From Acidobacteriota bacterium (GTDB lineage Bacteria > Acidobacteriota > Vicinamibacteria > Marinacidobacterales > Marinacidobacteraceae): 53,473 nucleotides of DNA. Where the stretch lies: the NCBI GenBank assembly GCA_022822745.1, contig JAJEAO010000056.1:1-53473 (forward strand). The letters run 5' to 3'. The notes under the pieces were generated by a model. The model had not been told where the DNA came from, did not search any database, and worked only from the letters and a program-made list of their open reading frames with translations. Position numbers and translations under genes: made by a program. Positions 27,592 through 36,132 of this stretch are shown piece after piece; the stretch's first letter is position 1; each line of letters begins with the position of its first letter.

Positions 27592-29217
27592 ATGCGGACC
27601 CGCTACGCGCCATTCGGCCTTCTGCTTCTCGTCGCGCTGGCGTGCGGCCCGCCCGAGTACGACCTCCTGATTCGCGGCGGGACCGTGTTCGACGGAACCG
27701 GAGCGCCGGGCGTCGTCGGCGACGTCGCGATCCGCGGCGACCGCATCGCGGCGATCGGCGAGATCGGGGGCCGGGCCGAGCGGACCATCGAGGCGGAGGG
27801 GCTCTACGTCGCGCCCGGCTTCATGGACATGCACAGCCATTCGGAGGTTGGCCGGCTCCTGAACGGCGGGCGGGGGCCGTCGTTCGCCCTCCAGGGACTC
27901 ACGACCGAGGTGTACGGAGAGACGACCTCGATGGGCCCCCTCGGCGGGCGGATCGAGAGCCGCCTCCCGGCGGAACTCGAGGGGAAGTGGGACACGCTCG
28001 GCGGCTTTCTCGACTACGTCGAGGACGTGGGCGTCTCGATCAACGTGGCGTCCTATGTCGGCTCCGGGTCGGTCCGCGCCTTCGTGATGGGTTACGAGGA
28101 TCGCGAACCCACGGCCGAAGAGCTCGAGGCCATGCTGGAACTCACCCGGCAGGCGATGCGGGAAGGCGCGTTCGGGGTCTCGGCGGGACTCAGCTACGTG
28201 CCCAACATCTACATGTCCACGGAGGAACTCGCCGCCATCGCGCGGGAGGCGGCGGCGGTGGGAGGCCTGTTCGCGAACCACGCCCGCACGATGAACGGCA
28301 CCGATCCCGAGGCGATCCGGGAGGCTCTCGCCATCGGAGAGCGGGCTGGCGCGCGCGTCCACTTCTTCCACCTGAACTCGACCTCCTCGACCGAGGCGGA
28401 CACGTTCCTCGGGATCATCGCCGAGGCGCGGGAGCGCGGCATGGAAGTCACCGGCGACAGCTACACCTACACATGGGGCATCACCGGGCTCTCCAGCTAC
28501 ATCCCGGCGTGGGCCCAGGAGGGCGGACGGGACGCGATGCTGGACCGCCTCCGGGATCCGGAGGCGCGGAAGCGGATCGCCGGCGACTTCGTGACCGAAC
28601 CCCCGTATCTGGCGAACATCGGCTGGCATCGGGTCCGCCTCGGCGTCGAGGATCCGGAGGTCAACGGAAAGCTGGTCGAGGAGGTCTCCGAGATCCGGGG
28701 GCAGCCGCCGGAAGAGGTCTTCATGGACGTCGTGCTGGAGCACGAGGGTCGCGGCATCGTGATCGACTGGAACAACGAGGAGGAGACCCTTCGGCAGGTT
28801 CTGGCCCAGCCGTATGTGGCGGGCGGCACCGACGGCGGCGCGCTGGACCTGGCGTCGGAGAACCTGCCGCCGCTCGTCCACCCCCGTCATCTCGGGACGG
28901 TGCCGCGCCTCCTCGGGACCTACGTGCGCGAGGAAGGGCTTCTCGCCTGGGAGGAGGCGATCCGGAAACTGAGCGGTCTCCCGGCCGAAATCCTCGGGCT
29001 GGAGGATCGCGGCCTGCTCGTGGAGGGCCACTTCGCGGACCTCGCCATCTTCGATCCGGAAACCATCGAAGGGCTCGCCACCTTCGAGGATCCGTTCCAC
29101 TACTCCGTCGGGATGCGCTACGTGCTCGTGAACGGCGTCCCGGTCGTGGATGAAGGGGAGGTCACCGGAGCGCTTCCCGGGCGGGCGCTCCGGGGCCCCG
29201 CCTACGCGCCCGAATAG
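27592..29217 (+). CDS. N-acyl-D-amino-acid deacylase-like lipoprotein
   Basis: Zinc amidohydrolase of the D-aminoacylase group (541 residues). Signal-like N-terminus (LLLLVALACG) with a possible lipidation Cys. The domain begins DLLIRGGTVFDGTGAP, metal pair DMHSHSE, then SAGLSYVP, NHARTMNG, HFFHLNST, HPRHLGTVPRLLG and the C-terminal DRGLLVEGHFADLAIFDPE, all in family order. The canonical zinc-bridging Cys (GNCG) is replaced by GETTS after TTEVY, so the metal site may differ. The start at ATG 27592 is chosen over ATG 27586 because GGAGG lies 6 bases ahead. It likely releases acyl groups or peptides from D-amino-acid conjugates at the cell surface (inference). Confidence 0.85.
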   Translation: MRTRYAPFGLLLLVALACGPPEYDLLIRGGTVFDGTGAPGVVGDVAIRGDRIAAIGEIGGRAERTIEAEGLYVAPGFMDMHSHSEVGRLLNGGRGPSFALQGLTTEVYGETTSMGPLGGRIESRLPAELEGKWDTLGGFLDYVEDVGVSINVASYVGSGSVRAFVMGYEDREPTAEELEAMLELTRQAMREGAFGVSAGLSYVPNIYMSTEELAAIAREAAAVGGLFANHARTMNGTDPEAIREALAIGERAGARVHFFHLNSTSSTEADTFLGIIAEARERGMEVTGDSYTYTWGITGLSSYIPAWAQEGGRDAMLDRLRDPEARKRIAGDFVTEPPYLANIGWHRVRLGVEDPEVNGKLVEEVSEIRGQPPEEVFMDVVLEHEGRGIVIDWNNEEETLRQVLAQPYVAGGTDGGALDLASENLPPLVHPRHLGTVPRLLGTYVREEGLLAWEEAIRKLSGLPAEILGLEDRGLLVEGHFADLAIFDPETIEGLATFEDPFHYSVGMRYVLVNGVPVVDEGEVTGALPGRALRGPAYAPE

Positions 29218-29227
29218 GCCCGCTCGA

Positions 29228-29749
29228 TCAGCGCTTCGAGCGCCGCCACCGAGGGCGCGTCGGGTGCCGCCCCGAGGGAAGCTCCCGCACGCGTCCGTCC
29301 GGGTGGACCACTACCGCCCGGACCCGCCGACCGAAGAGCATCCGGGCGGCGTAGCCGGCGCTCCGGGCCCGGCGGGTCGCGGTGTCGTCGCCGTCGGGGG
29401 CGAACGCGACGACCGAGAGCGAGTCATCGGGGTGGTGCACCACGGTGGGGATCCACACGGATCGCGCGCTTCCGTCGCGCCGCGGCACGGCGGCGCGGAG
29501 CCCCGAGCGCATCCGGCCGGCGAGCCGGCCGCCCCGGCTCCTCTGGGCGAGTCCGGCGAGCGCGAGCCGGAGCGCCTCTGCGGCGACCCGTTCGCGGCGT
29601 TCGGCGCCGGGCGCCAGACGTTCATCCACGAGGCGCCGCGCGGTCCCGAGGTCCGGCGCCTCGCCGCGGGCGTCGCTGCGGTGGAACAGCGTGTGGGCGA
29701 GGGTTCGGACCGCCGCGGCCTCGCGGCGTTCGGCTGCCGCGGACGACAT
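29228..29749 (-). CDS. Hypothetical protein, likely split-off degenerate nuclease lobe of AddA
   Basis: A 173-residue protein whose ATG (29749) overlaps the AddA stop (TGATG). Its second half (VVHHPDDSLSVVAFAPDG, then AGYAARMLFGRRVRAVVVH) matches the layout of the AddA/RecB nuclease lobe, where an Asp-containing strand and a DYKT strand are followed by a helix with a YA.AL pattern and a V..a.l strand. Here the DYK position reads AFAP, so catalytic Lys is lost. An upstream helix AHTLFHRSD could match the GxxxH of that lobe. I infer that this is the C-terminus of AddA made as a separate, inactive subunit. No firm family match. Confidence 0.6.
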   Translation of the reverse strand: MSSAAAERREAAAVRTLAHTLFHRSDARGEAPDLGTARRLVDERLAPGAERRERVAAEALRLALAGLAQRSRGGRLAGRMRSGLRAAVPRRDGSARSVWIPTVVHHPDDSLSVVAFAPDGDDTATRRARSAGYAARMLFGRRVRAVVVHPDGRVRELPSGRHPTRPRWRRSKR

Positions 29750-32457
29750 CAGCGCGCCGAGTCGGCGGTCGTTGCCGGATTCTGTCCCAGAGGGCAGGCC
29801 AGCACCTCGATTTCCTGGTCTTCCCACACGATGGACTCGGGTTTCCGCTCGGTCGCCGGGTCCGCGGCCTTCCGACCGGCTCGGGAGGCCTCGCGGTAGA
29901 GCTCTCCGGACAGGAATCGCGTGAGTCCCCGCGGGGCATACGGGTCGCCGTTCTTCTTGAACCGGGTATGCCACGAGAGCGTGAGGGACTGCTTCGCCCG
30001 GGTCATCGCCACGTAGAGGCAGCGGCGCTCCTCCGACTCGGCGCGCCCGCCGTCCTCCACCGCCCATCGGCTGGATTTCTTCACCAGCGCGATGCTCCAG
30101 TTCCCGTCCTCCGCCTCGCGAACGCGGAGCATGCCCCGGTCGCTCCCGCCGGGGGCGTTCATGTCCACGAGGAACACGTGATCGAACTCGAGCCCCTTGG
30201 CGGCGTGGATCGTGAGCGCCTGCACCGCCCGGTCGGTCTCGACCGGCGCCTCGGTGACGTTTCCCTGCGAGGCGGCCGCGACCCGCTCCGCGAGGTTCTC
30301 GAAGCCCGTGAAGCCTCCCCGCGCGAGAGCCGCGAGCATCTCGCGGGCGCGGCCGAGGTTCGCCCGCGTCTGTTCCCCCTCCACCGGGCCCCGGGCCGAG
30401 GCCATCGCTCGCGCCGCGTAGTCGGTCTCTTCGAGGACGCGGTCAACCGTCCGCGTCGGGGAGAATTCCCGCGCGAGGGCGATCCAGCCGGGAACCTGCA
30501 TCCGGGCCCGCTCCAGCCGCTCCCGGGAAATCGGATCGAGATCCTCCGGCAGCGCCTTCGATGGATCCAGGGGCGCCCCCCGCAGGAGGTCCGCGAACGG
30601 GGTCTCCGACGCCGCTGCGCGCCGCAGCCGCACCAGCCCCTCGGCCGGGACCGCGAAGAAGCGGGACCGGAGCAGTTCCACCGCCCGGCGATCCGAGAAC
30701 GGCCGGGCGAGGCAGCGGATCAGCGCTTCCAGGTCGCGCATCTCGGAAGTCGCGAAGAAGTCCGTCCCCCGCATCAGATAGCACGGCGCGCCGACCGCCT
30801 CCACTGCGTCGCGGAAGCACGCCAGCCGCCCGGCGCCGCGCGCGAGGATCGCGATCTGGTCGGGAGAGATCCCGTGTTCCTGCACGAGCTGACGGATTCG
30901 CTCGGCGACCATCATCTGAGGGTCGTCGGAGACTTCCCCTGCCGCGACTGCCAGCGGCGTTCCCGGAGGAGGCGTTTCCTGCTTCTTCGACCCCTCTTCT
31001 TCCGGGAACTCGTCCGAGGCGTCGTAGCGAAACGCCCAGTCCTGATCCGTCTTCTGCCCCCGCGCGATCGCCTTCGAAGTCCGGTTCACGAATCGCCGCA
31101 GGATCCGGGTCGAGCGGAAGTTCCAGCGGAGCACCTGAGAGGCGCGGTGCCCCGATGCCCCTTCCTCCAGCCTGCGGACATCGGCCTCCGCCCGGCCCAG
31201 GATCTCCACCCGCGCGTTGCGGAACCGGTAGATGGACTGCTTCGCGTCTCCCACGATGAAGACCGTGGGGCGGGAGAGCCGGCCGTTCGTGACCCGCTTC
31301 ACCTCTTCGGCGGCGAGCCCTTCGCCCTCGAACCACGGCTGAATCAACCAGCGGAGGAGCTCCCACTGCGGGTCCGAAGTGTCGTGGAACTCGTCGAGCA
31401 GCAGGTGGTGGTAGCGCGCCTCCAGCCGGAAGCGGCTCTCGCTGAACTCGCCGAGATTCGAGAGCAGCCGGGTGGCGGTCTCGGTCAGGTCGTCGAAATC
31501 CATGACGCCGCGCTCGCGCTTCAGCCTCTGGTACTCGGCCTCCGTCGCCTGGCAGAGCGCCCAGAACGACGGGAACGCGGTGGCTTCGAGGAACTCCCTC
31601 CACTCCGCCTGACTCTCGCGAAACGCCTCCCGGACTTCCGTGTAGGGGCTCCGGTACGCGCCGGTGAGCCTCTTTGGGGGCCCTTTCCGCGAATCCGTGA
31701 TCAGCTTGCTCGACTTGTCGCCGTAGAGCGTGTCGCGGTCGAGGGCCTCTTGTGCGCCCGATCGCGCCCCGGGCGCGAGCGCCAGGCGCTCGGACAGGGA
31801 CAGATTCGGCGCCGAAGCGATTTCGGCGGCGGAGGAAGCCACGCCCCGGAGGGTGTCCGTCAGCCGCGGCCGCTTCGGACCCCGCCTGTTCGCCAGCCGG
31901 CCCGCTTGCTCCTCGAATCGGGGCCTCCAGATCAGGCGGCGATCCAGGTAGGAGTTCACCGCCCCTTCGATGGCGGAGGGACGCCGGTCGAGCAGGAGCG
32001 GCAGCTCGCCGAGCGTGACCCGGTCGAAGTCGGTCGCCCCCGAGAAGACCCGGCGGATCGCCTCCTCCCGCACTGCCGGCATGGACCGCTCGTCGAGGAT
32101 GTCCACGCCAGGAGAGACCCCGGCGTCGAGCGGGAACTCTCGGATGAGCCCGAGATTGAAGGCGTCGATCGTCTGGAGGTTCACCTCGGCGACATCGGCC
32201 GGGTCGGTCAGGACGCTCCGCCGCTTCGGGTCCGCCAGCCTGTCGAGGATCCGGTCCTTCATCTCCTGCGCAGCCTTCCGGGTGAAGGTGAGAGCGAGGA
32301 TGTGGCGTGGCGGGACCCCGCAGTCGAGGAGGCGCAGGTAGCGCCTTACCAGCGCCGTCGTCTTGCCGGTTCCAGCGGAGGCGCGCAGGACGATGTTGCG
32401 GGTCGGGTCGCTGGCGGCTTCGCGCGCGGCCTGGTCGGGAGGGGTGAAGTCGGTCAC
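29749..32457 (-). CDS. addA: UvrD/RecB-type helicase subunit (AddA-like)
   Basis: Superfamily 1 ATP-dependent helicase for processing double-strand breaks (902 residues). Motif I ASAGTGKTT (26-34), Ia TFTRKAAQEMKDRI, motif II LLLDEFHDTSDPQW (about 350-362), motif III GDAKQSIYRFRNA, motif V IHAAKGLEFDHVFLVD (about 750) and VI RRCLYVAMTRAKQSL (about 812). AddA/RecB proteins normally extend to about 1200 residues with a PD-(D/E)XK nuclease; here translation ends shortly after motif VI, and the following coupled gene holds what seems to be the remnant. GTG at 32457 overlaps the AddB stop (GTGA). It should act with AddB, providing the motor while AddB supplies the nuclease. Confidence 0.88.
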   Translation of the reverse strand: MTDFTPPDQAAREAASDPTRNIVLRASAGTGKTTALVRRYLRLLDCGVPPRHILALTFTRKAAQEMKDRILDRLADPKRRSVLTDPADVAEVNLQTIDAFNLGLIREFPLDAGVSPGVDILDERSMPAVREEAIRRVFSGATDFDRVTLGELPLLLDRRPSAIEGAVNSYLDRRLIWRPRFEEQAGRLANRRGPKRPRLTDTLRGVASSAAEIASAPNLSLSERLALAPGARSGAQEALDRDTLYGDKSSKLITDSRKGPPKRLTGAYRSPYTEVREAFRESQAEWREFLEATAFPSFWALCQATEAEYQRLKRERGVMDFDDLTETATRLLSNLGEFSESRFRLEARYHHLLLDEFHDTSDPQWELLRWLIQPWFEGEGLAAEEVKRVTNGRLSRPTVFIVGDAKQSIYRFRNARVEILGRAEADVRRLEEGASGHRASQVLRWNFRSTRILRRFVNRTSKAIARGQKTDQDWAFRYDASDEFPEEEGSKKQETPPPGTPLAVAAGEVSDDPQMMVAERIRQLVQEHGISPDQIAILARGAGRLACFRDAVEAVGAPCYLMRGTDFFATSEMRDLEALIRCLARPFSDRRAVELLRSRFFAVPAEGLVRLRRAAASETPFADLLRGAPLDPSKALPEDLDPISRERLERARMQVPGWIALAREFSPTRTVDRVLEETDYAARAMASARGPVEGEQTRANLGRAREMLAALARGGFTGFENLAERVAAASQGNVTEAPVETDRAVQALTIHAAKGLEFDHVFLVDMNAPGGSDRGMLRVREAEDGNWSIALVKKSSRWAVEDGGRAESEERRCLYVAMTRAKQSLTLSWHTRFKKNGDPYAPRGLTRFLSGELYREASRAGRKAADPATERKPESIVWEDQEIEVLACPLGQNPATTADSAR

Positions 32458-35400
32458 ACGGCGACTCCGTCCGGCGGTGCGGTCTCCTCTCCGTCTCGAG
32501 GCTCTGGCTCGGGATCGGGCAGGTCGTCGCGCACGATCAGCGGGAAGTCGAACTTGCCTCCCTTGCCGTCCGGCGCCGGCGCCGGGAACTCGCCGGCGGC
32601 GAGGCCGGTGTGCGCCGCGCGGATTTCCTCATCCTGGGTGTCGTCGTTCGGCTTGTCGTCGGGTCCGATCCACTCCCGGCTCCCGAAGTACGGGATCGCG
32701 TAGGTGGCCGGGCGGCCGCGCTCGCTCGCGACCAGGCGGGCGTAGAGCCGGCCCTGGGCCGGCTTCTTCCACGATCGGCCTGACTTGTATTCGAGGATGC
32801 GGAAACTGCCGTCGGCCAACTCATCGAGCCGGTCCAGGCGGCCGTGGATCCGGAGCGCCGGGAGGATTCCCGATCCAGGTTCCACCTCTCCCGCAACGCG
32901 CGCCTCGAAGGCGCACGGCGTCGCGTCGCCGCGGCCGGCTTCCTCGCGCAGGTACCACTCGAGGGCGCCGGGGCTCGTCTCGGTTCCGAAGAGCCAGCGC
33001 TCCTCCACGCAAGCGTCCGTGTCGGTCAGTCCCTGTTTGCTGCAAAACCTGGCGAACTGCGCCCGGAACCACAGGAGGTCCTCGCCCAGCGTGTCGGCCG
33101 TCACGCCCCGCCCCAGCGCCTGGAACGCCTCCTCGAGGAACTCGTGGAGCCACTTCCCCCGCTGGGTCGGTGGCGGCAGGTCGCTCGGGGGCCGTTCCTC
33201 ATCGAGCCGCAGAACCCGTCGTCCGAAGAACTGGGCCGGGTTCTTCAGGTAGTCCTCCATCGCCGTCGGGGAGACCGGGCGGTCGAGCACGCACGCCGAG
33301 GGAGCCGTTCGATCGAGTTCCCGGGGGAGGGGGTCGAGACTCTCGGCGACCGCCTCTGGAGCCGGTGCGAATGGCTTTCGCTCGAGGCTTCGGGCCCCGT
33401 TCATCACATACGGTTCGAAGGGTGATCCCGACACGGGGAAGCTGTCGTCGGTGAGGGGTCGGGTGAACGCGACGAACTGTCGGGGCAGGCCGGGGATCGT
33501 GCGAAGCAGCTCGGTCTCCTGCGGGCGTTGCCGCTTCTGGCGCTCCCTCGTCGCCTTTTCGAGCAGGCGGGCGGGGAAGAAGGCGTTCGCCGGCCGCTGG
33601 CCTGGCCAGTCGGCGTCGCAGAGCCCCAGGAGCAACACGCCGTCCCACTCGCCCCACGGGACGTCCCTCGCGGCGACGAGAGAGACGTGGGACTGCGGCG
33701 TCGCTGTGACCGTCGTTGCGGATCCGGGGAGAGGGCGTCCCGTCAGCAGCCGGCGCACCCGACGCGCGAACGCGTCGCCGTCGCTTGCGCGCATGGAGCG
33801 CGGCGCGGCGTCGGCCGCCTGATCGAGGACCGTCCGGATCGCTTCGCGCACCCGCTCGTCGTCGGGCTCGGCGAAGTGGCGATCAAGGAACTCGATGAGC
33901 ATCCGGACCGCGTCGCCGAACCCGGTGCAGCGCGCCCGGATCTGTTCGAGCTCCCTGGCGAGAGTGTCCAGGAGATTCACCGCGTCGCAGGCCAGGCGGA
34001 GTGTCCTGGCCCGCCGATGGCGGAAGGAGGTCCGTCCGGCTGCTCCCCTCTTCCGCTGCCGACGCTCCCAGGTCTCAGCCTTCTGGCGCTGACGCTCGGC
34101 CTCCTGCCGCAACCGCTGCGCGATGTTCGCGAGATCTCCCGGCTTGTTCGTGTTGCGGGCGTCCACTTCGGAAAGTCCTTCCTCGAGCAGATCCGCAACC
34201 CGGGGTGGAGGGACTGACAGCCGGGGATCTTCGAAGAAGGGGTTGCGCAGCAGCCGCAGACCAGCGGTGAGCCGCCCCGGATGGGCCGCGAATTCGAGGG
34301 CGTCGTTCACGACCGCAGCCCATGGGTGCTCGGGGAGATCCGGCTGGAAACGGGACTCGATCGCGAAGCCGCGCCGAGTCAGTCCCTTCCGGGCTTCGGC
34401 GAGGTAGGCGAGTGGGCCGCGGGCGGCGATTGCGAAGCGGGCAGTCGGAGGGCGCGCTGGCGGCTCCGTCGCTCCGCTCTCGTGGCCGGCGGCAAGCAGG
34501 CGGACCGCGAGTCGGGCCTCCTGTTCCCGGTCCGTCACGGCGAAAACGAGAGATGTGCTTTCCTTCGCTCCGTCGGCCCGCCGCTCGGGATGCAGAAGCA
34601 CGGGCCCTTTCCTCGGCCTGGAAGGAGCCGGCGGCGGGAGATCGAATAGCGAGGGCGGACGGCGTCTGGCCTGGGAGCGATCCCGCTCGGCGGGTGCGGT
34701 CGCCGGGATCAGGGTCGCGCCCGCCGGGAGCAGCGGATCGGGCGCCCCTTCGACCAGCGCCCACGAGAGCCCGCCGGGGGGCAGGAGCGCGAGGAGGAGC
34801 TGCACATCGGCGGGAGGGAAAGCGCCGAGGCCGAGCGCGATACACCGATGGTTTCGGAGGTCCGGTCGCAGCGCGTCGGCGTCAGCGAGGAGACGGCGCC
34901 GCAGGCCGTCCTCGTCAGCGCGGGCGGCGTCTTCGAGCGACCTGTGGTAGCGGGTGACGACCCGTTCCAGCCAGTGGGCGAGCCGGGCGAGACGCCGGGC
35001 GCCGTCGTCGCCTTCCGCCGCTTCTTCCAGTCGTGGGCCGACGCGACGGACGAACGCCGCGAAGGCGGGTTGGTCCGGGCGGATCTCGGAGTCGCCAGCC
35101 TGTTGGTCGAGGAAGGCGAGGAAGAGTCTCGCGAGACTCTCCACCGAGCCGACGGCGTCTCCGCGAGGAGCGTCGGGATCGCCGGCGCCGGCGTCGAGCG
35201 CCTCCTCCATCCAGATCTCGCGGGCGATGTCAGGAGCGCGGCGAAAGGGTGGATCGAGTCGGGTGGCCAGTTCCTCGAAGAGACGGATCGGAGGACCAAT
35301 CGTCGGCATCGTCACTCGTCTCCCGGCGACCCGACCGCGGAGGAACCGCTCGAGAACCCACGCGGGACCGGGGCCGGGGGGGAAGAGATGCAGCGCCGTG

Positions 35401-35552
35401 TCGCGCGGTGTGGACCGCGTGGCCTTCACCACGAACTGCCGGAGATCGCTCCAGTCGGGGAACCGGTGGAGCGGGATGGCAAGGGCGCCACTCGCGGGCT
35501 GGTGTGTCACGCGGCGAATCGTATTGGCAGGACTGGTCGTTTCCTGTCCCAT
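32454..35552 (-). CDS. addB: AddB-like inactive-helicase/PD-(D/E)XK nuclease subunit
   Basis: A 1032-residue partner of the AddA-like helicase. The N-terminal two-thirds resemble AddB/RecC-type inactivated helicase lobes (LHLFPPGPGPAWVLERFL, QETELLRTIPG). The C-terminal third is a PD-(D/E)XK nuclease: VSPTAMEDYLKNPAQFFG, RGKWLHEFLEE (His), HGRLDRLD and FRILEYKSG (Asp and ExK, about residues 895-925). AddB of Bacillus carries an iron-sulphur cluster using four cysteines; the CP motif reads NP here and the other cysteines are absent, so no cluster is expected. The ATG at 35552 excludes upstream in-frame repeat sequence. Overlap with addA by four bases shows they are coupled. Confidence 0.85.
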   Translation of the reverse strand: MGQETTSPANTIRRVTHQPASGALAIPLHRFPDWSDLRQFVVKATRSTPRDTALHLFPPGPGPAWVLERFLRGRVAGRRVTMPTIGPPIRLFEELATRLDPPFRRAPDIAREIWMEEALDAGAGDPDAPRGDAVGSVESLARLFLAFLDQQAGDSEIRPDQPAFAAFVRRVGPRLEEAAEGDDGARRLARLAHWLERVVTRYHRSLEDAARADEDGLRRRLLADADALRPDLRNHRCIALGLGAFPPADVQLLLALLPPGGLSWALVEGAPDPLLPAGATLIPATAPAERDRSQARRRPPSLFDLPPPAPSRPRKGPVLLHPERRADGAKESTSLVFAVTDREQEARLAVRLLAAGHESGATEPPARPPTARFAIAARGPLAYLAEARKGLTRRGFAIESRFQPDLPEHPWAAVVNDALEFAAHPGRLTAGLRLLRNPFFEDPRLSVPPPRVADLLEEGLSEVDARNTNKPGDLANIAQRLRQEAERQRQKAETWERRQRKRGAAGRTSFRHRRARTLRLACDAVNLLDTLARELEQIRARCTGFGDAVRMLIEFLDRHFAEPDDERVREAIRTVLDQAADAAPRSMRASDGDAFARRVRRLLTGRPLPGSATTVTATPQSHVSLVAARDVPWGEWDGVLLLGLCDADWPGQRPANAFFPARLLEKATRERQKRQRPQETELLRTIPGLPRQFVAFTRPLTDDSFPVSGSPFEPYVMNGARSLERKPFAPAPEAVAESLDPLPRELDRTAPSACVLDRPVSPTAMEDYLKNPAQFFGRRVLRLDEERPPSDLPPPTQRGKWLHEFLEEAFQALGRGVTADTLGEDLLWFRAQFARFCSKQGLTDTDACVEERWLFGTETSPGALEWYLREEAGRGDATPCAFEARVAGEVEPGSGILPALRIHGRLDRLDELADGSFRILEYKSGRSWKKPAQGRLYARLVASERGRPATYAIPYFGSREWIGPDDKPNDDTQDEEIRAAHTGLAAGEFPAPAPDGKGGKFDFPLIVRDDLPDPEPEPRDGEETAPPDGVAV

Positions 35553-35566
35553 GAGCGTCCTGCGCC

Positions 35567-35662
35567 GCCGGGCGGGGCCCTTACCGGGAGAACCGGCGGA
35601 GGCCGGCGGTCCAGGCGTGCCGGGCGGGGCCGCTACCGCGAGAACCGGCCCGGCGCGCCGGC
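35567..35662 (+). repeat. Family A repeat: subtype B unit followed by one A core
   Basis: Subtype B unit at 35567-35609 (TTACCGGGAGAACCGGCGGA inside) precedes a full 46-bp A core at 35617-35662. The same pair in the same order occurs at 14562-14652. It starts 15 bases upstream of the addB start codon, so it lies in the promoter or leader region of that operon. Confidence 0.88.
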
Positions 35663-35681
35663 AGTGCGCAGCGCCGCTCTT

Positions 35682-35713
35682 TCTATGGAGCGCCGCTCTC
35701 CAGAGCGGCAATT
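35682..35713 (+). repeat. REP-like hairpin element, copy of those at 14.45 kb
   Basis: Contains TATGGAGCGCCGCTCTCCAG and then AGCGGCAATT, identical to the element at 14449-14481 over about 29 bases. Arms GCCGCTCT and AGAGCGGC flank a two-base centre. Placed between two family A repeats. Confidence 0.85.
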
Positions 35714-35745
35714 CGCACTACTTCTCCGCATCGCCAGCGTACGCG

Positions 35746-36055
35746 CTGCCGGGCGGGGCCGCTACCGCGAGAACCAGCCCAGCGCGCCGGCAATGTGTCG
35801 GCAGGGGGACCGCGAGGTGGGGTGGCGCGGGGTGTTCCCGTGCCGGGCGGGGCCGCTACCGCGAGAACCGGCCCGGCGCGCCGGCAATGTGCCGGCAGGG
35901 GGACCGCGAGGTGGGGTGGCGCGGGGTGTTCCCGTGCCGGGCAGGAGCCCGGCGCGCCGGCAATGTGCCGGCAGGGGGACCGCGAGGTGGGGTGGTGCGG
36001 GGTGTTGCCGTGCCGGGCAGGGCCGCTACCGCGAGAACCGGCCCGGAGCGCCGGC
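35746..36055 (+). repeat. Tandem array of 94-bp family A units
   Basis: Four units start at 35746, 35840, 35934 and 36010. Spacing is 94, 94 and 76; the third unit has an 18-bp deletion inside its core that leaves GCCGGGC and GCCCGGC as a 7-bp stem with loop AGGA. Linkers of 48 bp (AATGTGCCGGCAGGGGGACC and on) are near-identical between units but different from the linker at 1-185. The first and last cores have point changes. Array ends 77 bp before the GH3 fusion gene; all lies in the divergent addB/GH3 intergenic region. Confidence 0.92.
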
Positions 36056-36132
36056 AATCCCGGGGCGCGGTCGGCCGTGAGAGACTTGCCGCCCCCGGTC
36101 GCGGGAGCGGATCGGACTTCCAGGAGAAAACC

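Noticed and set aside
35553-35711. N-terminal extension of addB encoding AGPVLAVAAPPG
   Set aside because: This peptide is translated repeat sequence that recurs at other loci; the ATG at 35552 is the proper start.
35746-36055. CRISPR array
   Set aside because: Repeat-spacer look with period 94, but the linkers are nearly identical to each other, the repeat is 46 bp and no cas genes are present. It is a simple tandem repeat.
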